From assembly GCF_011397635.1 (NCBI RefSeq), contig NC_064761.1, forward strand, positions 27,135,643-27,199,642: a stretch of 64,000 nucleotides of DNA, written 5' to 3'. Positions within the stretch are counted from its first letter, which is position 1, and each line of letters starts with the position of its first letter. This document shows, one piece after another, positions 11,511-32,762 of this stretch. This stretch comes from Epinephelus fuscoguttatus. Taxonomy: Eukaryota; Chordata; Actinopteri; Perciformes; Serranidae. Below the pieces are notes generated by a model, which did not search any database, was not told the origin of the DNA, and worked only from the letters and a program-made list of their open reading frames with translations. Made by a program: the position numbers and the translations under genes.

Positions 11511-12654
11511 ACGGAGCTCTTAGTCGCACCTGTAGACTCTCAGTTCTGTTTAGACTCAGTATTCTTTCAGTTTGACTTTTTTCCCAAATTAAAATGAAAT
11601 ATGAAAGAGCCCCTCCCGTGAAAATTAACATATTACATTAGTGAAATAAGCCGCCAACACCATGACTGACAGTAACACAGTTACAAACCATTTCTGAGTC
11701 ATACCTTATATAACAATTTTGTTTTGATCTCGCGCCCTCTTGACTTTAGTGGTTGCTTGCTGGCTTCTCTTCTGTTTCTCTTCTGTGCGCTGAGCTGAAC
11801 AACCAATCAGAGTGATTTCATTCACAGACGGGCTCCACCATCTCCGACGCCGATTCAACATGCAGAATCGCCCAAAAAAAAGCCAACAAGGGCCGATTAG
11901 TGCCAATGGTGTTTGACAGAACACAAAAACTAGGGTGACAGATGCCGTCAGTCTGACATCAACTAACGACCGTCGGCTTGGTGTATCATGGCCCTCAGGA
12001 AAATGGGGCTTGTGACCTCAGTGGTTAAAAATCCTGGCTACAGCCCTGCATCTGAGTCTTTCTAGCAGTTTGACATATTGACATACAAGCTAACTGCCAG
12101 CATATGGGCCATATTCCCTCTTTGCCTGACCACAAAGCGTATTTTCCCATATTTCACAAAGCACTCTACAATTAGTTAACAGCACAGGGATTAAGGATAG
12201 ATTTGACAGTGCAGTGCTGCAATCTGCTGCTGCGTCTCTTTAGCACTGAGAGGATCAGTGAAGCCAGCGAGGCATCTGTTTCCCCACTTGTTTTATTTTT
12301 TCCTCAGTCTCCCTCTCTCTTCATGTATCTTTCTTGTCACCCCCCACCCCGAGAGCAAGAGAGGAAAGCAGCATCAATCACTGTTAACTGACTGACCACT
12401 GTCTGCTGGTGGTACTAAATGGATCTCCACAATTGAATAGAGGCCTAAGTGTGTGGTAAATGCTCTCAATGGGTAAATGAATTTGCGGGTTAACTCGCCC
12501 TAAGAGCGTTTAGATAAGGCAAAAATAATAAAAACACCTACAGCACATATTTTTCTTTTGATACATCGAAAACAAAGTTCAGCTGAAAATCTTAACTCTC
12601 ACATTCATCACCGCAGGCCCGCCCGGTCGGTTAAAGAGAAACGCACTCGCAGAT

Positions 12655-14149
12655 AACCCAAAGACAATTCAGCTTTATTTTCCTCATATAGATTTGACTG
12701 TACACGGTTCATACCATTACACAGAAGGCATAAATGAATAAATTCAGTGCTCTCTTTTACATCTTTTTCAAAGACACATGGCAATAATAATAAATAGCGC
12801 TCATGAAACAAGACAATCAACACGTTTTCAAACTGTACAAAATTTACAACAATTAAGATGCAAACTTCTGAGGCAACACAGACGTAACAAAACTGTAGTG
12901 GTATAATGTGTTTGTGGATGATTGACTGAACACTTCAGATTACAGCCCGCAAATCTCACAGTTTATAGATATGAAGTAGGCTACCAGTGAAACACTTACT
13001 GGGTATCTACTGGTATGTAGAAGGGGAGAATACTGGGAATAATTTGCAGTTAGGGCGGAGTATGGAAAGGACTTAGCTTGGTCATGAAAAACTGTTGTTT
13101 GGTTCCCAAGAAACAGCAATAACTTTTAAAATAAATTATTATACCACAACATAATGTCACTGAACTATCAACACTGTTACCTTCTTTTTTTCCAAACCCC
13201 TTTAATCCCCAAACCTATTGTCATCTTGCCCTGTACCGTTGTTTTAATCCCAGTATAGCTATACAATAAGTATTTCATTGATATCATGTATTTCCTAGAT
13301 CATTACACTGCAGTCTGCAGGCTGTAGTCCAAAGTGTTACCCCGATTTTCTTAATGGTGTTACTTCCTGTTTGTTGGTTTTTCTGGCTCTTAAATAGAGT
13401 GCTGCAGGGATGATGTTTTGTTTTTTTAGTAGGCCGACACGAAAGTTAGTGTCGCCCTAATTCTGTCATCAAAATGCCTATGGTATTTTTCCAATGGATT
13501 CAGGATCACTGCAGAAAATAACCTCTATGGCAAACAAAAGTTTAAGATTTACACGTTTTGTTCAGCAAGATAATCTTAACAAATCAACACCACGAAGTCA
13601 AAAGCTATTGTAGACACATGACTTAAGGTCACCACCACAACGAGGCTTTAAAACCACATTTCGCATGATGACGTTTTCTAGTCTCATTCAGCCACCTTTT
13701 TTTAGGACACCTAAAGGCTTCAAAATTCAAGAGTGGGATATTTACTGATGCATTTTATGTCGTAGAACAAAACGTGAAAGTCTCTTAAGCTTGCTGTAAC
13801 CACAGACCTTATTTTAGGCAACTAACCAAAAACCCATTTGAAAAACCACTGGCTTCGAGACAGAAGAGAAGAAAGCAGGAGTGCAAAAATGCTTAGTCAT
13901 TTCTGGGTTTTAAGCTTCATTCCTGCGCCACTCTATAGGATGCTCTGGTTAAAAAAAAAAGGACTTGGCAATTCTTCATGAAAAGGTGACCACATATATA
14001 AGATTTCTTTTCTTCAGAAATAAGAATGAGGATGTTTTTAATAGAATAGCTACTGGTTCTGACATGCTCAACAGGTCAGTCAAACTATTTTTTGCCGTTA
14101 CAGCTCAAAGAAAGTTTGTATTTCATGAGACTTTTTTGTGAATCAGTCT

Positions 14150-14185
<36 letters not shown>

Positions 14186-15646
14186 GTGGGGTGGGGGGTG
14201 GGGGGGTGAGGGGGGGTGGGGGGGCTTTATGATGTTAAGATGGCGCTGATGTGGCCTGAACTGTAAGAAACATATCAGCCCAGCAGTCATGCCAGCACTG
14301 AAGCGACAGTAGGGTGATAGTGGGGGGCTCTGTGGTAATCCCTCTGACATGGAGGCCAGGCAGAGGGAGAACAGATTGACAACACATCTGGGGTCAGTAA
14401 GTAGGTTGATAGCAGGCAAAGCTAGAGCTCTGTTGGACTGAGTAGATTACCAAGAGAAGCCTGGAGCAGACTGAGGAAACAGGGGGAGCCAACACAAAGG
14501 GACTTTTTACTCCTGCTAATACTTGTTGGTGTTTTGAATGTCAAATTAATGTTGCATAACCATCTAATTTATAACATCTGCAAAGGAATCTGCATGTCTT
14601 ATTAATGGACATCCGCTCGTCTTACATCTGTGCATTCAAAATAATAAATTAATAATAATTTAGACGTGTGATATATTAACTTGAGTCGAATTTCTCCAGA
14701 ACCCTAAACTTCTTGACTGTCCTCCAACACTTGAGCTTTGATGCCTGGCGAGTCTGGAAACAGATCATTTAATACTGACGGACGTCCGCTCTCAGGCAGC
14801 TTTTGCACAGACAAGAACAAGTCAAGCACCTATAAATATAGAAGAGAGACCTGCTGTGTAGCAAACAGAGTTCGCCCTCATTCAAACAGAGGAGACATCG
14901 GTTTCTACGGACAGACGGACAGACAGACCAACGGCCATCTACTTCCTAATAACTTGTAAGCTTCAGCAATACATTTAAAAAACATCAGCATGGTTCAAAA
15001 TTCACACTTGTGCCACTGTTCTTGTAAATTTCTCTCCCAATGAAACACTGTGTTTTTGCCTTGTGCATATGTCTCTCCTCTTTTTCTCTCTCGTCCTTTC
15101 TCTGCATTCCTGTCCATGTGTGTAGAAAAAGAAGAGGAGAGTAAAGTGCATCGCCAATGTAAAAGGCTTTGATATGGCCAGACAGCAGTCCTACTCATCA
15201 TGAATCAGAAGCATGCAGGTGCCTCCTGGGTCTCATAGGGACTTTGACCTAGATTGTAGCCCTATTGTTGTAGCTGTTAGACAGGGATGGTTTATTTTGG
15301 GGGCGACAGTATCACCTCCCCTGTGAGCATTAATCCACCGAGTCTCATTCTCAGAGTGAAAGAACAAAATAAAGTCAGGTGATACCAAAAATTGTATGAT
15401 ACAGTGTTGATTTTGAACATTCAGCGGTGTGGAGGTGTTCTTCACTGCTTTTGTCCGGACTACACATCTGGACCCGGTTGCTTTCTCACCGTCACGACTG
15501 CTGAGGGAGTCACACATTTCTTCTCTTCCTTCTCCTCTTCACCCAAAGTCACAAAACGTACCAGTCTTGGAGGGTGAAAGAAAGAAATGTAAAAAGCCTT
15601 GTGAGTCTGTTTTATCCCCACAGCGATCTTCTGTCGTGATCTAGAT
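12655..15646 (-). terminator. lhx4: lhx4 3' UTR with two candidate poly(A) signals
   Basis: Minus-strand AATAAA hexamers occur at 15296-15291 (about 350 bases past the stop) and at 12679-12674 (about 3 kb past the stop). The distal site would give a long 3' UTR, as is usual for LHX4 in vertebrates. The interval is free of recognised transposons, unlike its surroundings, which agrees with it being transcribed and constrained. The choice of end is an inference. Confidence 0.5.
14152..14224. repeat. (TG)n run followed by a G-rich tract
   Basis: About 15 TG units (14152-14182) pass directly into a 42-base stretch made almost wholly of G with single T or A breaks (14183-14224). It contains at least four runs of four or more G. 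On the lhx4 transcript, which runs the other way, it would read as a C-rich tract followed by a CA run. Confidence 0.9.
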
Positions 15647-24876
<9,230 letters not shown>

Positions 24877-25300
24877 CGTGATCCAAACCGGGAGACAAAC
24901 GCACGCACATACACCCGCAACACGGTGGGCGCACTCCCCCGTCCTGTCTTTTGGAGAGAAACAAAAGTATGATGCTGCTGCTGCTGCTGATGAGGCCTCT
25001 CTCCTTCCTCTCTGCAGGCTGTCTGTCCTCGCTGTCCCCCCGTCAAGCCTCTATCCCTGTTATGCCTCTATTCCCGGGATGATGTCCGTGCCGTGCCGTG
25101 CCGAGCTGTTTTGGAGTGAATCAGACAGGCTGCTTGGTCCATTCAGCGCTGCAGGGGCGGCGGGGCCTGACGTCACCGCGGCAGAGGCTCACCGGGGGCC
25201 AATGGGAGAGCAGGAAGAGGAGGCCCCCGGGGGCGGAAAGCATCCTCTATAGGTGTACAAGCAGAGGAGGAGAAAGCGAGAGGAGGAGAGGCGTCTAACA
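24877..25300 (-). promoter_or_regulatory. lhx4: lhx4 5' UTR and probable core promoter
   Basis: A GC- and CpG-richer stretch directly before the lhx4 start. Going away from the gene it holds a CAG/CTG run (24974-24988), repeated GTGCC words (25087-25105), a perfect CRE palindrome TGACGTCA (25168-25175) and a CCAAT box (25199-25203, ATTGG on the gene strand). The spacing of CRE and CCAAT is typical of a promoter whose start lies some tens of bases closer to the gene, about 25050-25150. The exact start is inferred. Confidence 0.55.
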
Positions 25301-26845
25301 TGGTATATGAAAATGTCTCCGGAGAGGCGGGACCTTGTTCCTGTGGAGACCATAAATAGCTCACTGCAGTGGCTCCTGGAGGGGCCCCGGGCCAGCAGGG
25401 CTCCTTCTGGTAAGAAGGCGGAGGAGGAGGAGGAGGAGGGAGGGGGGTGGTGACATCCATGCAGCCAGGAAAACGAGGAACAGCTCACTTTTGTTTTGGG
25501 AACTAACAATAAGAGCATTCACAAAGAAAGGGGAGCTGTCCTTGAAGGTTTCACTGCTGCGCATATGTTCCCCATGCACAAGATGCTTTAGACAAGATGC
25601 AAGTTTTTGTCATTGCACGTGGTTGCAAATATGAAAGGTGCATATCTCCCACAAAATAGAATGATATTCGTGCACACGTTTTCCCCTCTTGTCTCAGTTC
25701 AAATATCATTTCACAGTGAAAGGGTGTCACTCGGAGCAACAGTGAAACCACACACAGAAGTGTTATTATTGGACACATGTCTGAGTCAAATCCACAGCAC
25801 CTTCACCTGCCTGAGCCGTGTACACTCTCCCGGCAGCGTGGCAGCAGCGCCCATCCAGCTGGATGTCTCTCAGCTCTCAGTGACAGGTAGGATTAGGAGT
25901 CTGGGCGCAGTCCTCCTGACACTGTTCATTTCAAACCCCATCGTCTGAGACTGCTCTCCCGGATAAGATATTCCCCCCGGAGGGCCGCTAGTTCAAGCTA
26001 GATGAACTCAATCTTCGCTTCCAATTTACTTCAAGCGTGGAAAGAAAAGCACACAGTGGTGCTTTCCCCCCGCCGGTCCGCCTCCAAACGCGGCGCAGGT
26101 AGTTTTCATCAACAGGGAGTCCGTCTGCAGGTCACACCACATCTGCACAGACACATCTGGATGCACGCTTAACTACAACCAGAGTTTATTTTGAACTAGA
26201 AATTAGGTTTCTATTTTTTTTTTAATTTTACAAATCAATATTTTATTTATATACATTTTAAATAACTTATTTGATACAATAATTATTATCATGGTATCAA
26301 TTCAACACATTTCCGTGCCACAATTATAATTAAAATGACGATAATAATTATTTTTTAAAAAAGATGCTCTACATTAAAGAAAATGTATGGATTTTTTTTT
26401 GTGTGTGGAAAAATATTTCCACTAAAGAATATATTTAAAGAAATTGGAATTCAATTATCAATGAACAATCTGCAGTGTGCAGAAAGTGTGTGCACAAATG
26501 ACACAAATGAGTGTCCTCCATCTTTGGGGGAAATAAATGAGATTTTGCGTGTGTCCATTTCAAACAAGACACATTGTCTTTGCTGCTACATTATGCTGAT
26601 TTATCCTCATATCTGTTCCCGTATTTCCATCGGACTGTTTATTCCATTGTCGCACACCGTTTATATACTGGAGGGACCCTCAATCCCATAAGCCGTGCGC
26701 CTTGTGTGGTTAATGTTTCAAATGTAATTTAGTAAAATGAAAACGCACATCAAGCTGATTAAAAAAGCAGGCATGGGATAATACTGGAATATTTTTTTTC
26801 TATCAAAGCGATTCAAAGCTGCAGTCTCTCAGGCCAGGTGTCCAT

Positions 26846-26878
26846 CCATCCCTCCATCCCTCCATCCATCCATCCATG
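26846..26878. repeat. (ATCC)n microsatellite
   Basis: An imperfect run of CATC/ATCC units upstream of lhx4. Confidence 0.88.
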
Positions 26879-27620
26879 GCGTGCATGTGCAGCAAAGGAG
26901 TCATCTGGTCTTACTTTATTTTCATTATACACTTTTCCCCTCAAGATCATTCAATTTATTCAACTATTCAATTACTCTGATTGTTGGTATCGAGACCCCT
27001 TTAGCTGCCCTGGAAAACAATGCAGATAAAAATGCTCTTAACCTGTCAGCAAAGGGCAACACAATTAGAATAATTGACGGATGCAAAATGCAGAAAGAGA
27101 AAAGATGTGAGCGCGCACATCTGGTTTGGTGGGACACTAAATGGCGTTTTTTGCATCGTTAAATGAGATGGCACCAAAAAAAAATGTGGGATTGACAAAA
27201 CGAATTGCAAAACAATACACATCTGGATCCATCAAGAAAAATACACTGCACAAGATGACTGGAAATATTTAAAAGAGGAGGTGATATATAAATAATTAGG
27301 CTGCAAAATATATATTTTAATATTGACAAAATTCAACTAGTTGTTTACTGCTAGGCCCTCACGCATAAATCAGATTTAACAAAACACCAAATCATTTTTT
27401 TTATCCTTAAACAATGCACTCAAACACGAGAAAGCAGAGCAAGAATAATGATGAAATGATTAGAATAATGCACTCTCTGAGATAGGAGAAATGACGGATC
27501 TTTGTCCATGTGTAGGTGCTACTGTAAGAGAGAGGGAAAAAGCTGTGGAGGAAGCAGCTCTCGGGCAATAATTCACACAGAGGGCGACTCCTTTGCCACC
27601 GCTGTTGACCCAGCCACCTC

Positions 27621-27634
27621 TAATTAGATCTAAT
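27621..27634. promoter_or_regulatory. candidate paired homeodomain site
   Basis: TAATTAGATCTAAT contains a perfect 12-base palindrome (ATTAGATCTAAT) with two facing ATTA cores, plus an overlapping TAATTA, the preferred core of LIM-homeodomain proteins. It lies 2.7 kb upstream of the lhx4 start. Function is inferred only; ATTA words are frequent by chance. Confidence 0.25.
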
Positions 27635-30600
27635 ATTTCAGTGGACGAGTTCATTGACATGTGAGATTCACAGATCCATCTTACTGAGCAGGGAGTCAGA
27701 AATACAGAAACACATCCATCTGTGCAGGGAGAGCAAGCTGATAGCACAGGTGTGTGTGTCACCCTGTGCTGTCATATCTGACTGTGCCTGTGCAGCAGGC
27801 CTGGTTGATCACGAGCCAAAACATCACATATTTAATGGGTTTAATTTATTATTTTTTTATGTGTGTAAATACAGGATTTGTGTATTAATGTGTTGGACAT
27901 TATTTCCAGTTATACAGAGGTCAATCAGCCACCCACACACACAAAATCAAACAGCACAAGAGCACATGCACATTACAAATGGTGACAACTCCACACCGCA
28001 CACTCACTTTGTGTGCAAATGACTGCAAAACAGCACTTACAATCCACCGTGACGGTTTTGATCAATAAAAAACAAAATGCATCACATCTCAATGACTTTA
28101 CTTCAGAGCAGATGCATATTTTAGAGAACTGTAAATCCCCTCCATGCTTGCAGGATGAATATATAACACCACCGTGCAGACCTACCTAATCACCGCAGCT
28201 CGCCGGTGATTCTGAGGCAGACTGTCTCCTCCTCCTCCTCCTCTTCTTCCTCTCTTCTCCTCCATGCCGCCGCTGAAGGGGGGGTTTTCTCAGCAGGATG
28301 AGCCGCAGTTCGCACAGAAACAGTCCACAATCTCCCCGGCTTCCACTGACAAAACAACATTAGGTAGCGATGGCACCGTGTCCCTAAGCATTTGGTCCGA
28401 AAGCAGGAGAGGAACAGAGAGAGGGAGAGAGGCAGAAAGCGAGGGGGGAAACCTTAGGAGAGAGCACGGAGGAGAAAATTAAATTGCACTTGTGGGGCAA
28501 ATTCTATTAGGGAATAGTTATTGTCTCCTGACAGCTCCTGTCCATTTGGGTAATTAGTAGAAGAGATTGGTTGAACAAACGAAATCTATTCCCGTCAGAA
28601 ATGATATTTTCCAATTCCCTGATTGAACCTGACCCTGTCGTGCTAAGACGAGGCGGTAATAGGCTCATTTGACTCAAATAACTCGTGCAACAGTCCAGCC
28701 AAGCCTGCCTGATGAAAGACCTGATGGAGGTTTTAAAAATAACCTGAGAGAGGAGTCTTATTATTTTCAAGACACCCTGCAGGTTTATAAAGTCTGCACT
28801 TGTCACAAACATTACAGAAAATTCCCAGTTTCATCATCATCAGTATTATTATTATATTATTTTCAGTGGTATTACTAAATCAAATGCACTGACAAACTCT
28901 GGAGGGTTTTTTTTCTTTAATTTCTCTGGACAGCAAAGACATAATTCAGATATATTATCCAGTTTAACTTTAGTCCCGTGATTCACTGGCACCTGCCCAA
29001 GATGTTACCCTGCATGCTGCCCACTGCATGAGCCTACATAAGCCTGGAGAGTAAATTAATGAATGAAATCCTGAAAAAGTAGACTGCCTTGGAGCAGCAA
29101 CGATCTTACACACATCCAGTGCAGAACACACAGGGTGAAAGCAGCATCCCTGCCTTCAGCAATCAGACTGCAGAACTGAATAAAACAAAAGATGTTTTCC
29201 TGTAGTATGTTGTTTATTGTTCTGGTATTTAAAATGTATACATAATTGTATATAAGTGATGATGTGTGGTGTGTAGGAGTATGACTGTATGGTTGCATGT
29301 GTGTACATAGTTTTTATGTAAAATCAAATATATATAAATAGTTCTCCTCTTTTAATGTAAATTCTGAATCTATTCAGTTATTAACTGTGAACACAAATGT
29401 TTGTTTTTTTTTTTAAATCAAGCTCAACAAAACCTGCATGTTAAGTTTGACTCATTCCTTTGTGACAAGAGAAATGTGAGAAATATGGGACCTATTGATC
29501 TGAAACCTGTAACCAATAATGCCTGAATGAGACTGATGAGTGCACAACAAGAACTATGACACAAAAATCATACAGGAAAAACCCCACATTAAACATATGT
29601 GCAAAATGTTAGTACTTTTTTTTTAAGCAAATCTTAGCTCTGTATTTCTCACCACCATTGTTCTCAAAGACTTCCATTAACAGTTGTTTGTTCTACTGTC
29701 AGAGTTTGATCTGAAGAGGATTTCCTTCAGAGCCCTCAAGATGAGGGTCTGACAGTCTCCCAAAGGTAACCTTATTTTCAAGGGTGTACTTAATTCCATT
29801 TGGATTACAAATCTCAGAGGACTAACCAAGACACAACAAACAGTACACACATGGACAGATTACTAAATGGGTCTTCACCTGCAAAATGTCACTTAAAGTA
29901 ACATGTACTGACCAGGAAGAGACTCAAAAAGACCACAAAGAGATGCAAACTAACTATAAAAATGGGCAAAACAACCACAGGGATACATGAAATGAATTCA
30001 ACGCAACACAAAACAACCAAAAGAGACGCAAAATCACAAAAAAATCTGTGTCTTCCTCCTGTCTGCATATCTTTGCCCAGGGGCCCATTGTCTCATGAGT
30101 ACATCTCAATTAAAACTTGACCGCCAGCTAATTTTTGTCTACCTGAGACATTGGATGCTTACATAGGTGTAGATTTTTTTGGGGGGGGGCAGAGGAAACA
30201 TGCTCCCCTTAATATTTACAACAGGTGCATCTGTGCCCCGGCCTGAACCCCCTTGGAAGAAGTGGCAGTAACATGACAGTAGCAGAGGATTTTTATTTTT
30301 TGACATCATTAACAAAAAGGCACAAATAAGTTCATAAAAATTCAGCAGAATGCAGGGCATTAAATGTTTGATGCTTAAAATGATCTGGCAGAGGAGCCAC
30401 AAAGCCCCCGTTTCATATACAAAGCCTATGTCCTGCATGCTGAAGTGCTGTATGTTACTATTGACATTAAAAAAATAAAGATTAAACAAACAATAATTAA
30501 ACAAAGTCTTATCAAAGCCATTTATAACTCAAGATTTCTCGTGGAAAGAGAGGAGTGAATCTTCCCACTTTCAATGACAGGAGCAGAGTCAGCTGAGTGA

Positions 30601-32018
30601 ATGAAAACAAAGTGACTGACAAGTGTTGGATCGCCTCCAACGTCATTACCTTCACTTCCTGTAAGCTATATGCTAACACTGAAGGAGGAGGGGGGGAGAC
30701 TGGAGCATAAAAGACCAGAAACAGAAGAGAAGAGAAGAAGTAAAGGTCAGATTTGTGTTGAAATTAAAATAGTGCAGTGGAGCATATTATCAAGGCCTAA
30801 ATGCAGTTGATAGTAGGAGGTTATTGATCCTCCCTCCCTCCTGTCCACACTCCTGCACTATCTGCCGTGCACAGATGAACTGCAAGGACTCCCAGTTTGC
30901 TAAAAATCAAAGATACTTCTCCTTGAAGTCATTGAAAACACACACAGGAGGTACACAAACCAACATGGGAGGACATGCAGTCACACAGCTGGACAGATAT
31001 TGATTGTAAACAGGTTGGAAACAGACAGAAATACACGCTCCCGGTTTGTTTTGGTTGATTACTGTCTGACTGGCAGTGCAGTAAAGTGACAGCCTCATTG
31101 GGACAAACAGCATCCCAGCACACTGATGGTGAGATGAGATGTTTGGGAGATCAGCAGATGAGCGTCCACATGAAGGGGGAGGGAACAGAGCAGTAAAATG
31201 AGATGGATCTGACCCTACTTGACTCCTGCCTTTTAAAGGCTGAATGTTTAAAACTGAAAGGAGATCTGGCTTAGTTTGGATGTGATATATACCAACACCA
31301 TATATTAACCTCCTTTTCATAATTTATTCACCCCCCCTCACTCTCCTTCCCTTCTCTCTCGCTCTGTCCACAGCAGGAAGCTTTATAGTATTATTAAAGT
31401 CAGAAAGAGAGATGACAGAAAAATGCATCAGGCCCCTCCTGCATTTTAATATCAATACCAGAGGGGTAATAAACATTGAGGCAGAGAGCATACAGGAGAG
31501 GAGCGACTATAAAACCCTACATTGTCTAATTTATGGAAGACAACAACAGGGCAGCAAGGTGAGGTTTTTACCCTTCACTCCCTGCTTTCATAACACAACA
31601 ACGTCTCAGTGCACCACATTTGTTTTACAGTGAATAAACACAGGAAAAGTTCTGAAGAAAGTAATCCAGACTCTCTGAGTGAATGCCGCATAATGTGCCT
31701 GGAGGAGGGATGAGGAACTGGACATTTTCGGTTAAACGGAAATTACAAAAAGAAGTTGATCTGCTGTGGACGTTTATATCACATGAGCTTCATCGACAGA
31801 TGGAGCTCGTCCAGTTATTGTTCAAATTTCTTCTCTTTTTAAATTTTTCTTAAGCACTTTAAGGACTTCTTGTCCACACCGGCTGAAAAGTTGAGTTTCA
31901 AAGTTTGTTCTTGACCTTCAAGATTTTATTATAGCTGTGACTGTTGATTTGTGATGCTGTATTTCTCTGCAACCAATTTACTATAAACAATGCTGGCCAT
32001 TATTCCAGCACTCTGGCC

Positions 32019-32400
32019 TGGTAAGGTAAGGTAAGGTAAGGTACGGTAAGATATGATACAGTACTGTACGGTATGGTATGATACAGTGCAGTACGGTAAG
32101 GTATGGTACAGTATGATACAGTACAATAAGGTAAAGTAAGGTACGGTGCGGTAAGCTAAGGTAAGGTAAGGTAAGGTAAGATACGGCACAGTATGATAAG
32201 GTAAGGAAAGGTACGGTACCATAAGTTAAGGTAAGGTAAGGTAAGGTAAGGTAAGTGAAGGTACAGTTCGGTACGGTATGGTGAGGTAAGGTAAGGTAAG
32301 TGAAGGTAAGGTACAGTATGGTTCAGTACGGTATGGTACAATACGGAGCAGTAAGGTAAGGTAAGGTAAGGTAAGGTATGGTAATGTAAGGTAAGGTAAA
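32019..32400. repeat. GGTAA pentamer satellite array
   Basis: About 75 tandem units of a 5-base motif, GGTAA, with many units changed to GGTAC, GGTAT, GATAC or CAGTA. Perfect blocks (32021-32042, 32160-32181, 32229-32250, 32351-32378) alternate with degenerate ones. It stays open in some frames on the minus strand (runs of Leu-Thr-Leu-Pro-Tyr) only because the unit lacks stops there. Confidence 0.95.
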
Positions 32401-32762
32401 AATTTTATATCCTTGAGGGGCAATTTGAGATACAGGCAGTACTCATTAGTACAAAAAAACAGACAGTATAACACATAACACACAGACTCCAGTATCACAC
32501 ACTGTCAGAGGTAAATCATGGACAATTAGTGGTCACTGCTGGTTAAGATAAGCGATAGCAGACGGGACAAAGGATGATCTGTAATGTTTAGTGCAACATT
32601 TAGGGAGGCAAAACCTCTGCCCTGATGGAAGCATCTGAAACTCAACATGGAGGGGATGTTGAGAGTCTGAGCCTAATGTGTTGCTGATAACATTTAAGTT
32701 GCTATTGGTCATGTAATTTATTATTTTTTACTTTTGAGGACTCTGCATATATTTTACTAGAT

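Larger units (their letters stand above)
25301..32018. other. lhx4 upstream intergenic region
   Basis: A 6.7 kb stretch with few recognised transposons, unlike the surrounding DNA. It includes an ATCC tetramer run (26846-26878), an AT-rich block (26200-26390), a homeodomain-type palindrome (27623-27634), a GC- and purine-rich block (28200-28480) and a G run (30177-30189). No protein-coding exon could be supported. Confidence 0.6.

Noticed and set aside
32019..32400. Regular repeat considered as a CRISPR-like array
   Set aside because: The unit is 5 bases with no spacers, and the window is a vertebrate genome; it is a simple satellite.
31929..32498. Open frames with repeated Leu-Thr-Leu-Pro-Tyr on the minus strand
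   Set aside because: They are the translation of the GGTAA pentamer array, which lacks stop codons in some frames.
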